Source: Lachnospiraceae bacterium UBA4631 (GTDB lineage Bacteria; Bacillota; Clostridia; Lachnospirales; Lachnospiraceae). From it: DNA of 64,000 nt. The number at the start of each line of letters is the position of its first letter. Position 1 is the first letter of the stretch. Positions 46,777-55,324 of the stretch are shown piece after piece. The DNA lies in assembly GCA_002406015.1 (NCBI GenBank), contig DHMX01000022.1:124001-188000 (forward strand), given 5' to 3'. Below the pieces are notes generated by a model. It had not been told where the DNA came from. It saw nothing but the letters and a program-made list of their open reading frames with translations, and made no database searches. A program made the position numbers and the translations under genes.

Positions 46777-48066
46777 ATGATGAACGAGGAACTATTTTCC
46801 ATGTATCAGAATATGGGAATTGATAAAACTGTATTTGAATATTGTCAAAATGCAGAAGCCGGCTTACAGGAGCGGTTTCAGAGAATTGATGGTATTGCAG
46901 AGTATAATCAGGCAAAAGTACTGCATGCCATGCAGAAGCATCAGCTTAGTGAGGCACATTTATATCCGTCTACCGGTTATGGCTATAATGATATTGGACG
47001 GGATGCATTAGAACAGGTATATGCAGATATATTTCACACAGAGGATGCGTTGGTACGCTCCCAGATTACCTGCGGAACCCATGCACTTCATATTGCATTG
47101 GCAGGCAATCTAAGACCGGGGGATGAAATGTTGTCTCCGGTAGGGAAGCCATATGATACGTTGGATGAGATTATCGGTATCCGCCCATCCACCGGTTCTC
47201 TGGCGGAATATGGGGTGACATACCGACAGGTGGATTTGCTTCCGGACGGCTCCTTTGACTGGGACGGAATCAAAGCCGCCTTAAATGACAGAACCCGGCT
47301 GGTTGAAATTCAGCGTTCCAAGGGCTATGCAACCCGTAAAACGTTGTCTGTAAAGCAAATCGGAGAATTAATTGCATTTATTAAGAAGATAAAGCCGGAT
47401 GTTATCTGTATGGTGGATAATTGCTATGGTGAATTTGTAGAAGAACTGGAACCGACGGATGTTGGTGCAGATATGGCGGTAGGCTCATTAATTAAGAATC
47501 CGGGCGGCGGTCTGGCACCGATAGGCGGATATATTGTAGGTACAAAGGAATGTGTAGAACGTGCGGCATATCGTCTGACCGCACCGGGTCTTGGCAAAGA
47601 GCTGGGGGCAAGCCTTGGAGTAACGGCAAGCTTTATACAGGGCTTATTTCTTGCACCGACGGTAACGGCGGCAGCTCTTAAGGGGGCAATTCTTGCGGCA
47701 ACCATTTATGAAGGACTTGGGTATCATGCAATTCCGGCAGCAAATGAACCAAGGTATGATATTATTCAGGCAGTAGAGTTCGGCAAGCCGGAGCTGCTCA
47801 TTGCATTTTGTGAAGGGATTCAGGCAGCATCCCCGATTGACAGCTATGTAACTCCAACACCATGGCCGATGCCGGGGTATGACAGTGATGTAATCATGGC
47901 GGCAGGTACATTTGTATCGGGGGCTTCGATTGAGTTATCCGCAGACGGACCGATTAAGGCTCCGTATGCCGTATATTTTCAAGGCGGACTGACATATCCG
48001 CATGCAAAATACGGAATCATGAAATCCCTGCAGCAGATAGTTGATAAGGGCTTAAAAGTGTGGTAA
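46777..48066 (+). CDS. PLP-dependent methionine gamma-lyase family protein (YnbB-like)
   Basis: A 429-residue PLP enzyme of the family once named aluminium resistance protein (YnbB). The PLP-lysine region is GSLIKNPGGGLAPIGGYI; other family marks are YPSTGYGYNDIGRDALE and RSQITCGTHALHIAL. The natural substrate is uncertain despite the database name. Start ATG 46777 after GGAG; the longer TTG start is not preceded by a site. It commonly follows miaA in Firmicutes. Confidence 0.92.
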   Translation: MMNEELFSMYQNMGIDKTVFEYCQNAEAGLQERFQRIDGIAEYNQAKVLHAMQKHQLSEAHLYPSTGYGYNDIGRDALEQVYADIFHTEDALVRSQITCGTHALHIALAGNLRPGDEMLSPVGKPYDTLDEIIGIRPSTGSLAEYGVTYRQVDLLPDGSFDWDGIKAALNDRTRLVEIQRSKGYATRKTLSVKQIGELIAFIKKIKPDVICMVDNCYGEFVEELEPTDVGADMAVGSLIKNPGGGLAPIGGYIVGTKECVERAAYRLTAPGLGKELGASLGVTASFIQGLFLAPTVTAAALKGAILAATIYEGLGYHAIPAANEPRYDIIQAVEFGKPELLIAFCEGIQAASPIDSYVTPTPWPMPGYDSDVIMAAGTFVSGASIELSADGPIKAPYAVYFQGGLTYPHAKYGIMKSLQQIVDKGLKVW

Positions 48067-48092
48067 AATGCGGAAGATAAGGAGGCTTTGCA

Positions 48093-48356
48093 ATGGCAAG
48101 TGGTAATTTAGGGAAAAACAATTGGGCTTTATTTTTAATGATTCTGGCCGGAATTGTAATCGGGGGCTTCATCGGCTGGTTGACAAAAGATGTATCCTTC
48201 TTAAGCTGGCTGAATTTTGGGCAGTCTTTTGGATTGGCAGAGCCGGTTGTATTGGATTTAGGCATTATTGTACTGACATTTGGATTATCCATTAAAATTA
48301 CAATCGGGGGAATTATCGGCATTATCATTGGTGTCGTTATCTATCGGTTATTGTAA
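48093..48356 (+). CDS. DUF4321 small membrane protein
   Basis: An 87-residue protein with two membrane segments (about residues 10-30 and 57-85), the second Ile/Gly rich. It matches the DUF4321 family, which is typically encoded beside radC/mre genes in Clostridia. Function unknown. AGGAGG precedes the ATG. Confidence 0.85.
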   Translation: MASGNLGKNNWALFLMILAGIVIGGFIGWLTKDVSFLSWLNFGQSFGLAEPVVLDLGIIVLTFGLSIKITIGGIIGIIIGVVIYRLL

Positions 48357-48377
48357 TACAGCCGTTGTTTTTCGGAA

Positions 48378-48397
48378 TTTCCGCGTGAGCGTGGAAA
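48378..48397 (+). promoter_or_regulatory. Hairpin overlapping the radC ribosome site
   Basis: TTTCCGCG pairs with CGTGGAAA (one G-U) over the tetraloop TGAG. The 3' arm overlaps AAAGGA, the radC ribosome site (48395-48400). No T-tract follows. Confidence 0.5.
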
Positions 48398-48404
48398 GGA
48401 ATGT

Positions 48405-49106
48405 ATGAACAGAATAGAACATACGTGTATGAAGGAGCTTCCTGTTTCGGAACGTCCATATGAGCGTTGTGAGAAGCTGGGACCGCAGGCATTAAGCGAT
48501 GCGGAATTATTGGCAGTCATTTTGCGTACAGGCTGCAGGGAAATTAATTCTCTGGAATTGGCAAGACAGGTATTGCGTAAGGAGGAAACGCATCCGAATT
48601 TGATGGGGTTGTGTTACCTGAGCCGGGAGCAATTGATGGAGATTCCCGGTATCGGACGGGTAAAGGCAATTCAATTACAGACCATTGCCGAATTGGCAAA
48701 GCGAATTGCAAGAACGGTTCCGGAATCTCAGATGGTGCTTGGAAATCCGCAGTCCATCGCAAGATATTTTATGGAAGAACTTCGGTATGAAACTCAGGAA
48801 TGTGTGTATGCCTTGTATTTTGACCAGAAATGCTGTTTAATCAGAAAGCAGATGATTACCCGCGGAACGGTAAATGCATCTTTAATATCGGCAAGAGAAA
48901 TTTATCTGGAAGCCCTGCGGTGCAGTGCGGTTAATCTGGTACTGGTGCATAATCATCCGTCCGGCAACGCACAGCCCAGTACAGAGGACAGAAGTGTGAC
49001 AAGGCAGATGAAAGAAGCCGGAGATTTGTTACAGATTCCCTTGCTGGACCATATCATTACCGGAAACCGATGCTACTTTAGCTTTGCAGAACATAAGCTG
49101 CTCTGA
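48405..49106 (+). CDS. radC: RadC family JAB/MPN domain protein
   Basis: A 233-residue protein. A helix-hairpin-helix (IPGIGRVKAIQLQTI) precedes a JAB metalloprotease-like domain with the metal motif HNHPSGNAQPSTED. Once thought a DNA repair factor, its true role is unsettled. It is the usual neighbour of the mre genes. Confidence 0.95.
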   Translation: MNRIEHTCMKELPVSERPYERCEKLGPQALSDAELLAVILRTGCREINSLELARQVLRKEETHPNLMGLCYLSREQLMEIPGIGRVKAIQLQTIAELAKRIARTVPESQMVLGNPQSIARYFMEELRYETQECVYALYFDQKCCLIRKQMITRGTVNASLISAREIYLEALRCSAVNLVLVHNHPSGNAQPSTEDRSVTRQMKEAGDLLQIPLLDHIITGNRCYFSFAEHKLL

Positions 49107-49145
49107 TATGTAACGAAGATTGAATAAAAGGAAAGAAGAAGTCCT

Positions 49146-50000
49146 ATGAGATTTAATAATAAGAATAAAATTCCGCCTAAATATATATTGTTAATTTTGA
49201 CAACCGTATGTCTGATATTGATTGGGGTGTCCTTTGCGTTTGAGGATGTGCTGACTCCGCTTCGGTATATAACCGGTGTTACCATTACTCCGATGCAGCG
49301 GGGAATTAATGTAGTCGGTGAGTGGGTTGGAGATAAGCTGGATATGATTGCGGATATTCGGAATCTCCAGACAGAAAATGCACAATTAAAGAGTCAGTTG
49401 GAGGAATACCAGACAGAGAACCGGATTCAGATTTCGGATGCCAATGAATTAAATGACTTACGGGAATTATATGAGCTGGATTCCAGATTTCCAAGCTATG
49501 ACAAGGTAGCGGCAAATGTTATTTCTAAGGATGCCGGAAACTGGTTTGATACATTTATTATTGATAAAGGCTCCAATGCAGGCATTCAGGTGGGCTGTAA
49601 TGTAATGGCAGGCAACGGTCTGGTCGGAATTGTGACGGAGGTAGGACCAAACTATGCAAAGGTACGCTCCATTATTGATGATAACAGTACGGTAAGTGCC
49701 ATGTTCTTGAGTGATTCTTCTCTTTGCAGTGTGCTGGGGGATGAAAAGTATATGGATGAAGGCTATATCCGGGTGGAGCATATTGATAAGGATGCGGATA
49801 TTTCTGAGGGGGATGAAATCATTACCTCAAATATCAGTGATAAGTTCCTGCCGGGAATTACAATCGGATATGTATCGAATCTGAAGTTGGATTCCAATAA
49901 TCTGACGATGTCTGCGGATGTAACGCCCGCAGTTGATTTTGACCATATCCAGACCGTACTGGTTGTATTACAGTTAAAGCAGACAATAGAGGAAGAGTGA
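49146..50000 (+). CDS. mreC: Rod shape-determining protein MreC
   Basis: A 284-residue membrane-anchored scaffold of the wall elongation machine. It has one N-terminal membrane helix (about residues 14-36), a coiled coil (about 70-105, QTENAQLKSQLEEYQTEN) and a beta-rich external part (VAANVISKDAGNWFDTFIIDKG). mreB, usually just before mreC, is missing between radC and mreC. Confidence 0.95.
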   Translation: MRFNNKNKIPPKYILLILTTVCLILIGVSFAFEDVLTPLRYITGVTITPMQRGINVVGEWVGDKLDMIADIRNLQTENAQLKSQLEEYQTENRIQISDANELNDLRELYELDSRFPSYDKVAANVISKDAGNWFDTFIIDKGSNAGIQVGCNVMAGNGLVGIVTEVGPNYAKVRSIIDDNSTVSAMFLSDSSLCSVLGDEKYMDEGYIRVEHIDKDADISEGDEIITSNISDKFLPGITIGYVSNLKLDSNNLTMSADVTPAVDFDHIQTVLVVLQLKQTIEEE

Positions 50001-50518
50001 TTCCAATGCGAAGATATTTGATACAGTTTTTAATTATTATAATCTGTTTCTTATTGCAGACCTCTTGTTTTCGGTATTTTACCTTAGCCGGGATAGTACC
50101 GAATCTTCTTTTGATACCAACAATGGCATTCGGTGTAATGCGGGGAAGAAAGGAAGGTATGCTGGTAGGATTTGTATCCGGACTGCTTCTGGATATGTTC
50201 TATGGAAGTGTAATCGGTCCGTATGCGTTGCTCTATATGTATCTTGGCTATATCAACGGCTTCTTTCACCGGGTTTACTATATGGAGGATTTGTTGTTGC
50301 CGATGATTATGGCAGGAGTAAATGATTTGGCATATAACCTGATTGTATATATTGTTTCATATCTGATGCGGAACCGGTTGGATATTGGCTTTTATTTCCT
50401 GCATGTTATACTGCCGGAGGTTGTATATACCATGCTTATGACATTGATTATTTACAAGCCGTTAGTTAAGATTAATCGCTGGCTGAAGCAAAAAGAGGAA
50501 GGAAGTGGAGTCGCATGA
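49997..50518 (+). CDS. mreD: Rod shape-determining protein MreD
   Basis: A 173-residue protein with about five membrane helices, typical of MreD (LQTSCFRYFTLAGIVPNLLL, then GRKEGMLVGFVSGLLLDM, given in parts). The start may be GTG 49997, overlapping the mreC stop as GTGA, or ATG 50006; GAGGA lies three bases before the first and twelve before the second, so neither is decided. It overlaps the PBP2 gene by four bases. Confidence 0.93.
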   Translation: MIPMRRYLIQFLIIIICFLLQTSCFRYFTLAGIVPNLLLIPTMAFGVMRGRKEGMLVGFVSGLLLDMFYGSVIGPYALLYMYLGYINGFFHRVYYMEDLLLPMIMAGVNDLAYNLIVYIVSYLMRNRLDIGFYFLHVILPEVVYTMLMTLIIYKPLVKINRWLKQKEEGSGVA

Positions 50519-53382
50519 TTAGGGAGCTGTTCGGGGCTATCCGGGATTTCTTAAAAGAATATATGGGGCATCGCTTATTTCCGCTTACGATTATATTTAT
50601 AATTTTGTTCGGTGTATTGGTGTATCGTTTGTTCATTCTGCAAATCGTAGACGGACAGGAATATCTGGATAATTTCACTTACAAACAGGAGCGTACGGTT
50701 ACGGTTCCGGCATCCAGAGGCGTTATTTATGACCGGAACGGAAAAGAGCTGGCATATAATGAAATTTCGTATTCGGTTACGTTTGGTAACAGCAATCAGC
50801 TGGATACGCGGGCAAGTGAGCTTAAAATGAGTGAAAGTGACCTGAAAAATCAGGTGGTATATAAGACAATTCAGATATTGGAGAAGAATGGGGATACCGT
50901 TTTATATGATGAATTTCCGATTGAACTGGATGAATACGGAAATCTGCAGTTTACGGTGGAAGGCTCGGCTCTGACCCGCTTCCGCATGGAGGTCTATTCG
51001 GTCGGAAAGGAAGAGGACTTAAAGGAGCATGCAAATGCGACGGCAGAGGAGATTTTCCAGTATTTGAGAAATAATAACGATGCGAAGAAGAATCGTAATT
51101 TTGATATATCCGACGAGTATTCAACGGAGGATGCATTGAAAATTATGGCGGTTCGTTATGCACTTTGGCTGAACCGGTTTCAACAGTATGTGACCGTTAA
51201 GATTGCGTTAAATGTATCGGATGCCAGTGTGGCACAGATTACGGAACGCAAGGATGAACTGTTAGGTATGGATGTGCAGGTGGATTCCACCAGAATCTAT
51301 AATGATTCCAAATATTTTGCAAATATCATTGGGTATATCGGTAATATATCCTCGGATGAACTTGTGGAATACAATGCAAATCTGGATGAGGATGACCAGT
51401 ATTCGGCTTCGGATGTAGTAGGAAAAATGGGCGTGGAAAACACGTTAGAGGAGGAACTGCGTGGTAAAAACGGAACCCAGCACTTATTTGTAGATAATCT
51501 GGGACGTGTCTTAGAGGTGGTTGACAGCAGTGATGCAATTGCCGGAAATGATGTGTATTTGTCCATAGACAGTGACCTGACAAAGTATTGCTATGATGCC
51601 TTAGAGCAGGAGCTTGCAAGTATTTTGCTGGCACATCTGACCGAGGGAACCTCAACCGGAACTGAAAAAAATATTTTGATTCCGATTAATTCCGTCTATT
51701 TTGCGTTATTTAATAATAATACCCTTAAGATGGAGCATGTCCGCTCGGAGTCTGCCAGTGAAACGGAGCGTGCATTTCTGAGTGCGTTTGAAACCAGACA
51801 GGCGGGGGTTCTGACTTCTGTAGAAACGGATTTGCTTACCTCACAGAAGGCAATGAAGGATTTGTCGGAAGAGGATCAGGATTATATGAATTTCATATAT
51901 CAGATGCTGTTAAAGCAGGGGATTCTGGATGCAACCGTCATTCCGGATAATGATGAAACCTTTGTTGCATTTTATAAGAATCAGACGATTGGACTGGGAG
52001 AATATCTGCGATATGCAATTAACCAGAATGCGGTAAACATCGCAAACTTTGAGCTTAACAGTGATTACTATGATTCTGAGGAAATCTACAATGCACTGGT
52101 TGAGAATATTATTACGGAATTGCCGAAAAACAAGGATTTCGACAAGCTTATCATAAAATATATGATACAATCCGGTTCAGTAAGCGGAAAGCAAATCTGT
52201 ATGATGCTGTACGACCAAGGGGTTCTCAGTACAGCCGATGAGGATTATGCACCGTTACAGTCCGGACAGCTCAGTGCTTATGCATTTATGGTGCGTAAGA
52301 TTCAGAAAATTGAAATTACACCGGCACAGCTTGCATTAGACCCATGTTCCGGCTCTGTGGTGGTAACGGATGTTAAAACCGGTAAGGTGCTGGCATTAGT
52401 CAGTTATCCAAGCTATGATAACAACCGGTTGACGAATACCATTGATGCATCTTATTATATGCAGCTAAATTCAGACATTACAAGTCCGATGTTTAACCGT
52501 GCAACCCAGCAGAGAACGGCACCGGGTTCTACTTATAAGATGTTAAGTACGGTGGCAGGCGTGCAGGAGGGTGTTCTGGGTGTAAATGAGTCCATTACCA
52601 CAAAGGGTATTTTTGAGGAAGTAACACCTAGTCCGCGGTGCTGGATTTATCCGGGAAGCCATGGCACGATTGATATTCCGGCTGCACTGGAGGTATCCTG
52701 CAATTATTTCTATTATGAAGTAGGTTACCGGCTGAGTCTGGAAGCAAACGGAGATTTTAACAAACGGCAGGGCTTAGACCGCCAGATTAAATATGATGAG
52801 GTCTTTGGTCTGGACCGGAAATCCGGTGTGGAACTGCCGGAGGCAGAACCAAGTCTGGCCAGTGAGGATCCGGTTCGTGCAACCATCGGACAGGATACCA
52901 ACAGCTTTACCCCGATTCAGCTTGCACGTTATGTGAATACGATTGCTGCACGCGGAGATTGCTATGATTTGTCTCTGATACAGGATATTCAGGATTATGA
53001 GGGCAACAGTGTGTATACTTCCAAGCAGACGGTTGAATCCCATCCGGAAATATCCAATGCATTGTGGGATAGTATTTATTCCGGTATGCGGCGGGTAATT
53101 ACGAATCATACATCTGCATCCAGTCTGTTAAATCAGATGGATACGGCAGTAGCAGGTAAAACCGGTACGGCACAGGAGGATTTAACCAGAGCCTGTCATG
53201 CATTATTTGTATCCTTTGCACCGTATGAGGACCCGGAGATTACGGTTACCACCGTTATTCCGTACGGGCATTCGTCAGGAAATGCGGAGGAATTGGCAAG
53301 TATGATATATGCATATTATTATCAGCCGGAGCTGTTGGAAAATCATACGGCTGCCGGAAATAGTGTGCATACCGGAGATTAA
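50515..53382 (+). CDS. mrdA: Penicillin-binding protein 2 with large insertion
   Basis: A 955-residue class B PBP, the transpeptidase of elongation. It has a short cytosolic N-terminus, one membrane helix (about residues 22-44), the pedestal/dimer region with SRGVIYDRNGKELAYN, and the transpeptidase domain with active-site STYK (PGSTYKML), SCN (VSCNYF) and KTGT (AGKTGTAQ). It is 250-350 residues longer than common PBP2. The extra length is mainly a segment at about residues 375-600, between SIDSDLTKYCYDALEQ and ALDPCSGSVVVTDV, which normally lie close together. It is followed by a probable promoter for the min genes. Confidence 0.93.
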   Translation: MIRELFGAIRDFLKEYMGHRLFPLTIIFIILFGVLVYRLFILQIVDGQEYLDNFTYKQERTVTVPASRGVIYDRNGKELAYNEISYSVTFGNSNQLDTRASELKMSESDLKNQVVYKTIQILEKNGDTVLYDEFPIELDEYGNLQFTVEGSALTRFRMEVYSVGKEEDLKEHANATAEEIFQYLRNNNDAKKNRNFDISDEYSTEDALKIMAVRYALWLNRFQQYVTVKIALNVSDASVAQITERKDELLGMDVQVDSTRIYNDSKYFANIIGYIGNISSDELVEYNANLDEDDQYSASDVVGKMGVENTLEEELRGKNGTQHLFVDNLGRVLEVVDSSDAIAGNDVYLSIDSDLTKYCYDALEQELASILLAHLTEGTSTGTEKNILIPINSVYFALFNNNTLKMEHVRSESASETERAFLSAFETRQAGVLTSVETDLLTSQKAMKDLSEEDQDYMNFIYQMLLKQGILDATVIPDNDETFVAFYKNQTIGLGEYLRYAINQNAVNIANFELNSDYYDSEEIYNALVENIITELPKNKDFDKLIIKYMIQSGSVSGKQICMMLYDQGVLSTADEDYAPLQSGQLSAYAFMVRKIQKIEITPAQLALDPCSGSVVVTDVKTGKVLALVSYPSYDNNRLTNTIDASYYMQLNSDITSPMFNRATQQRTAPGSTYKMLSTVAGVQEGVLGVNESITTKGIFEEVTPSPRCWIYPGSHGTIDIPAALEVSCNYFYYEVGYRLSLEANGDFNKRQGLDRQIKYDEVFGLDRKSGVELPEAEPSLASEDPVRATIGQDTNSFTPIQLARYVNTIAARGDCYDLSLIQDIQDYEGNSVYTSKQTVESHPEISNALWDSIYSGMRRVITNHTSASSLLNQMDTAVAGKTGTAQEDLTRACHALFVSFAPYEDPEITVTTVIPYGHSSGNAEELASMIYAYYYQPELLENHTAAGNSVHTGD

Positions 53383-53387
53383 AGCAC

Positions 53388-53417
53388 TTGCCAACTGTTG
53401 GGAAATTGGTATATAGT
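53388..53417 (+). promoter_or_regulatory. Probable promoter of the min operon
   Basis: TTGCCA, 18 bases, TATAGT. The -35 overlaps the perfect palindrome CCAACTGTTGG (53391-53401), a possible operator. Confidence 0.45.
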
Positions 53418-53458
53418 AAAACTGTATGTCAGGAGAATCTACTTGAAGAGGTGAGTTC

Positions 53459-54172
53459 ATGAAGGAACATGTCATTATAAAAGGAAATCGATATGGAATT
53501 GTACTGGTTTTGGACCCGGAGGTTCCATTTGAGGATTTACTGATAGAGATAGGGGTTCGGTTTGATGATTCCAGCAAATATTTTAACAGCAATACCCAGT
53601 GTGCGATTACGTTTGAGGGCAGAGAGCTTTCATCCGAGGAAATAGACCGGGTTCTGGATTTGATTAAAAAGCGGACAACCCTGCGGATACCGTATGTGAT
53701 TGACAATCGGAAGGATACCGAGGAGCAGTTCCAACGAATTATTGATGAAAATAAGAAGGAATCGGACGGTACATCGGATGAGACACATTTCATCTATCCG
53801 GAAAAGAATGATGGGCTGTTTTATAAAGGCACCCTTCGTTCCGGACAAACGTTAGAATCCTCCGGAAGTCTGGTGGTAATCGGTGATATAAATCCCGGTG
53901 CAACTGTGATGTCAAACGGAAACATTATAATTCTGGGTGGCTTAAAGGGAACTGCCATTGCAGGAGCGGCAGGAAATAAGAATGCATTTGTTCTGGCATT
54001 ATCCATGACCCCGATGCAGATTCAGATTAGTGATATAATCGGCAGAGCTCCGGATAAACCAAAGAAACGCTTTGGAACGAAAACCATGGATGCACAGATA
54101 GCATTTGTTGAAAATGATAATATTTATATCGAACCAGTAAGCAAATCGGTTCTAAATGATATAAACTTATAA
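53459..54172 (+). CDS. minC: Septum site-determining protein MinC
   Basis: A 237-residue FtsZ-inhibiting protein. The N-terminal domain (to about 110) contacts FtsZ. The C-terminal beta-helix (about 120-225) has TLRSGQTLESSGSLVVIGD and NPGATVMSNGNIIILGGLKG, split here for length; it binds MinD. Ribosome site GAGGTG lies six bases before the ATG. First gene of minCDE. Confidence 0.94.
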   Translation: MKEHVIIKGNRYGIVLVLDPEVPFEDLLIEIGVRFDDSSKYFNSNTQCAITFEGRELSSEEIDRVLDLIKKRTTLRIPYVIDNRKDTEEQFQRIIDENKKESDGTSDETHFIYPEKNDGLFYKGTLRSGQTLESSGSLVVIGDINPGATVMSNGNIIILGGLKGTAIAGAAGNKNAFVLALSMTPMQIQISDIIGRAPDKPKKRFGTKTMDAQIAFVENDNIYIEPVSKSVLNDINL

Positions 54173-54200
54173 AAGTATACAGGAGTGGAGGAATGAAACT

Positions 54201-54995
54201 GTGAGTGAAGTAATCGTTATAACATCTGGTAAGGGTGGTGTCGGAAAGACCACAACTACCGCAAATGTAGGAACCGGTCTGGCAAAGCTGGATAAGAAGG
54301 TAGTCTTAATTGATACAGATATAGGACTTCGGAACTTAGATGTTGTTATGGGTCTTGAAAATCGAATTGTATATAATCTGGTGGATGTAGTAGAAGGAAA
54401 CTGCCGATATAAGCAGGCATTGATTAAGGACAAGCGTTATCCGAACCTGTTTTTGCTGCCATCCGCACAGACACGCGATAAGACCTCCGTATCACCGGAG
54501 CAGATGAAGAAGCTGGTGGATGAGTTAAAGGAAGAGTTTGATTACATACTTTTGGATTGTCCGGCCGGTATTGAGCAGGGATTTAAAAATGCGATTGCGG
54601 CTGCAGACCGGGCATTGGTGGTTACGACTCCGGAGGTATCTGCAATTCGTGATGCAGACCGTATTATTGGTCTGCTGGAAGCAAATGAAATTAAGAAGAT
54701 TAATCTGATTATCAACCGGATTCGCATGGATATGGTAAAGCGTGGCGATATGATGTCCATTGATGATGTTGTTGAAATTCTGGCAATTGATTTGATTGGT
54801 GCCGTACCGGATGATGAGAATATCGTTGTATCTACAAATCAGGGCGAGCCTCTGGTTGGGGATAACACCCTGCCGGGAAAGGCTTATATGAATATCTGTA
54901 AGCGGATTATGGGTGAAGAGGTTCCGTTCTTGGATTTGTCAAATGATGGATTTTTCAAGAAGCTTTCTAAAATCTTCAAGAAATCCAATAACTAA
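54201..54995 (+). CDS. minD: Septum site-determining ATPase MinD
   Basis: A 264-residue membrane-cycling ATPase. The deviant Walker A is GKGGVGKTTTTANVG, with the signature lysine. The C-terminal amphipathic membrane-binding helix is FFKKLSKIFKKSNN. It starts with GTG, nine bases after GGAGG. An ATG at 54193 lies in another frame and ends after three codons. Confidence 0.96.
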   Translation: MSEVIVITSGKGGVGKTTTTANVGTGLAKLDKKVVLIDTDIGLRNLDVVMGLENRIVYNLVDVVEGNCRYKQALIKDKRYPNLFLLPSAQTRDKTSVSPEQMKKLVDELKEEFDYILLDCPAGIEQGFKNAIAAADRALVVTTPEVSAIRDADRIIGLLEANEIKKINLIINRIRMDMVKRGDMMSIDDVVEILAIDLIGAVPDDENIVVSTNQGEPLVGDNTLPGKAYMNICKRIMGEEVPFLDLSNDGFFKKLSKIFKKSNN

Positions 54996-55012
54996 GGAGG
55001 GAGCGGATTACT

Positions 55013-55300
55013 ATGGGATTAAAAGAGTTGTTTTTTGGTAGAAAAAAGACCTCTGGAGATTATGCAAAAGATCGTTTGAAGCTGTTGCTGGTGTCAGACC
55101 GTGCAAATTGTTCACCGGATGTAATGGAACAGATTAAGAATGAAATCATTCAGGTTATTTCAAAATATGTGGAAATAGATGCTTCCGGTCTGGACATCCA
55201 GATTACACAGACAGAGTCAGAGGGTGGACATGGTTCCGTACCTGCCATCTATGCCAATATACCGATTAAGGAATTAAAGGCAAATTCTGCGAATAAATAA
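55013..55300 (+). CDS. minE: Cell division topological specificity factor MinE
   Basis: A 95-residue protein that drives MinD oscillation. The N-terminal membrane/MinD-contact region has ASDRANCSPDVMEQIK-type sequence (here VSDRANCSPDV), and the C-terminal dimer domain has DIQITQTESEG. Having MinE means oscillating Min, unlike Bacillus, which uses DivIVA/MinJ; DivIVA is also encoded here. Confidence 0.95.
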   Translation: MGLKELFFGRKKTSGDYAKDRLKLLLVSDRANCSPDVMEQIKNEIIQVISKYVEIDASGLDIQITQTESEGGHGSVPAIYANIPIKELKANSANK

Positions 55301-55324
55301 ATTGTTGTTTAAGGTGAAGGTAAG

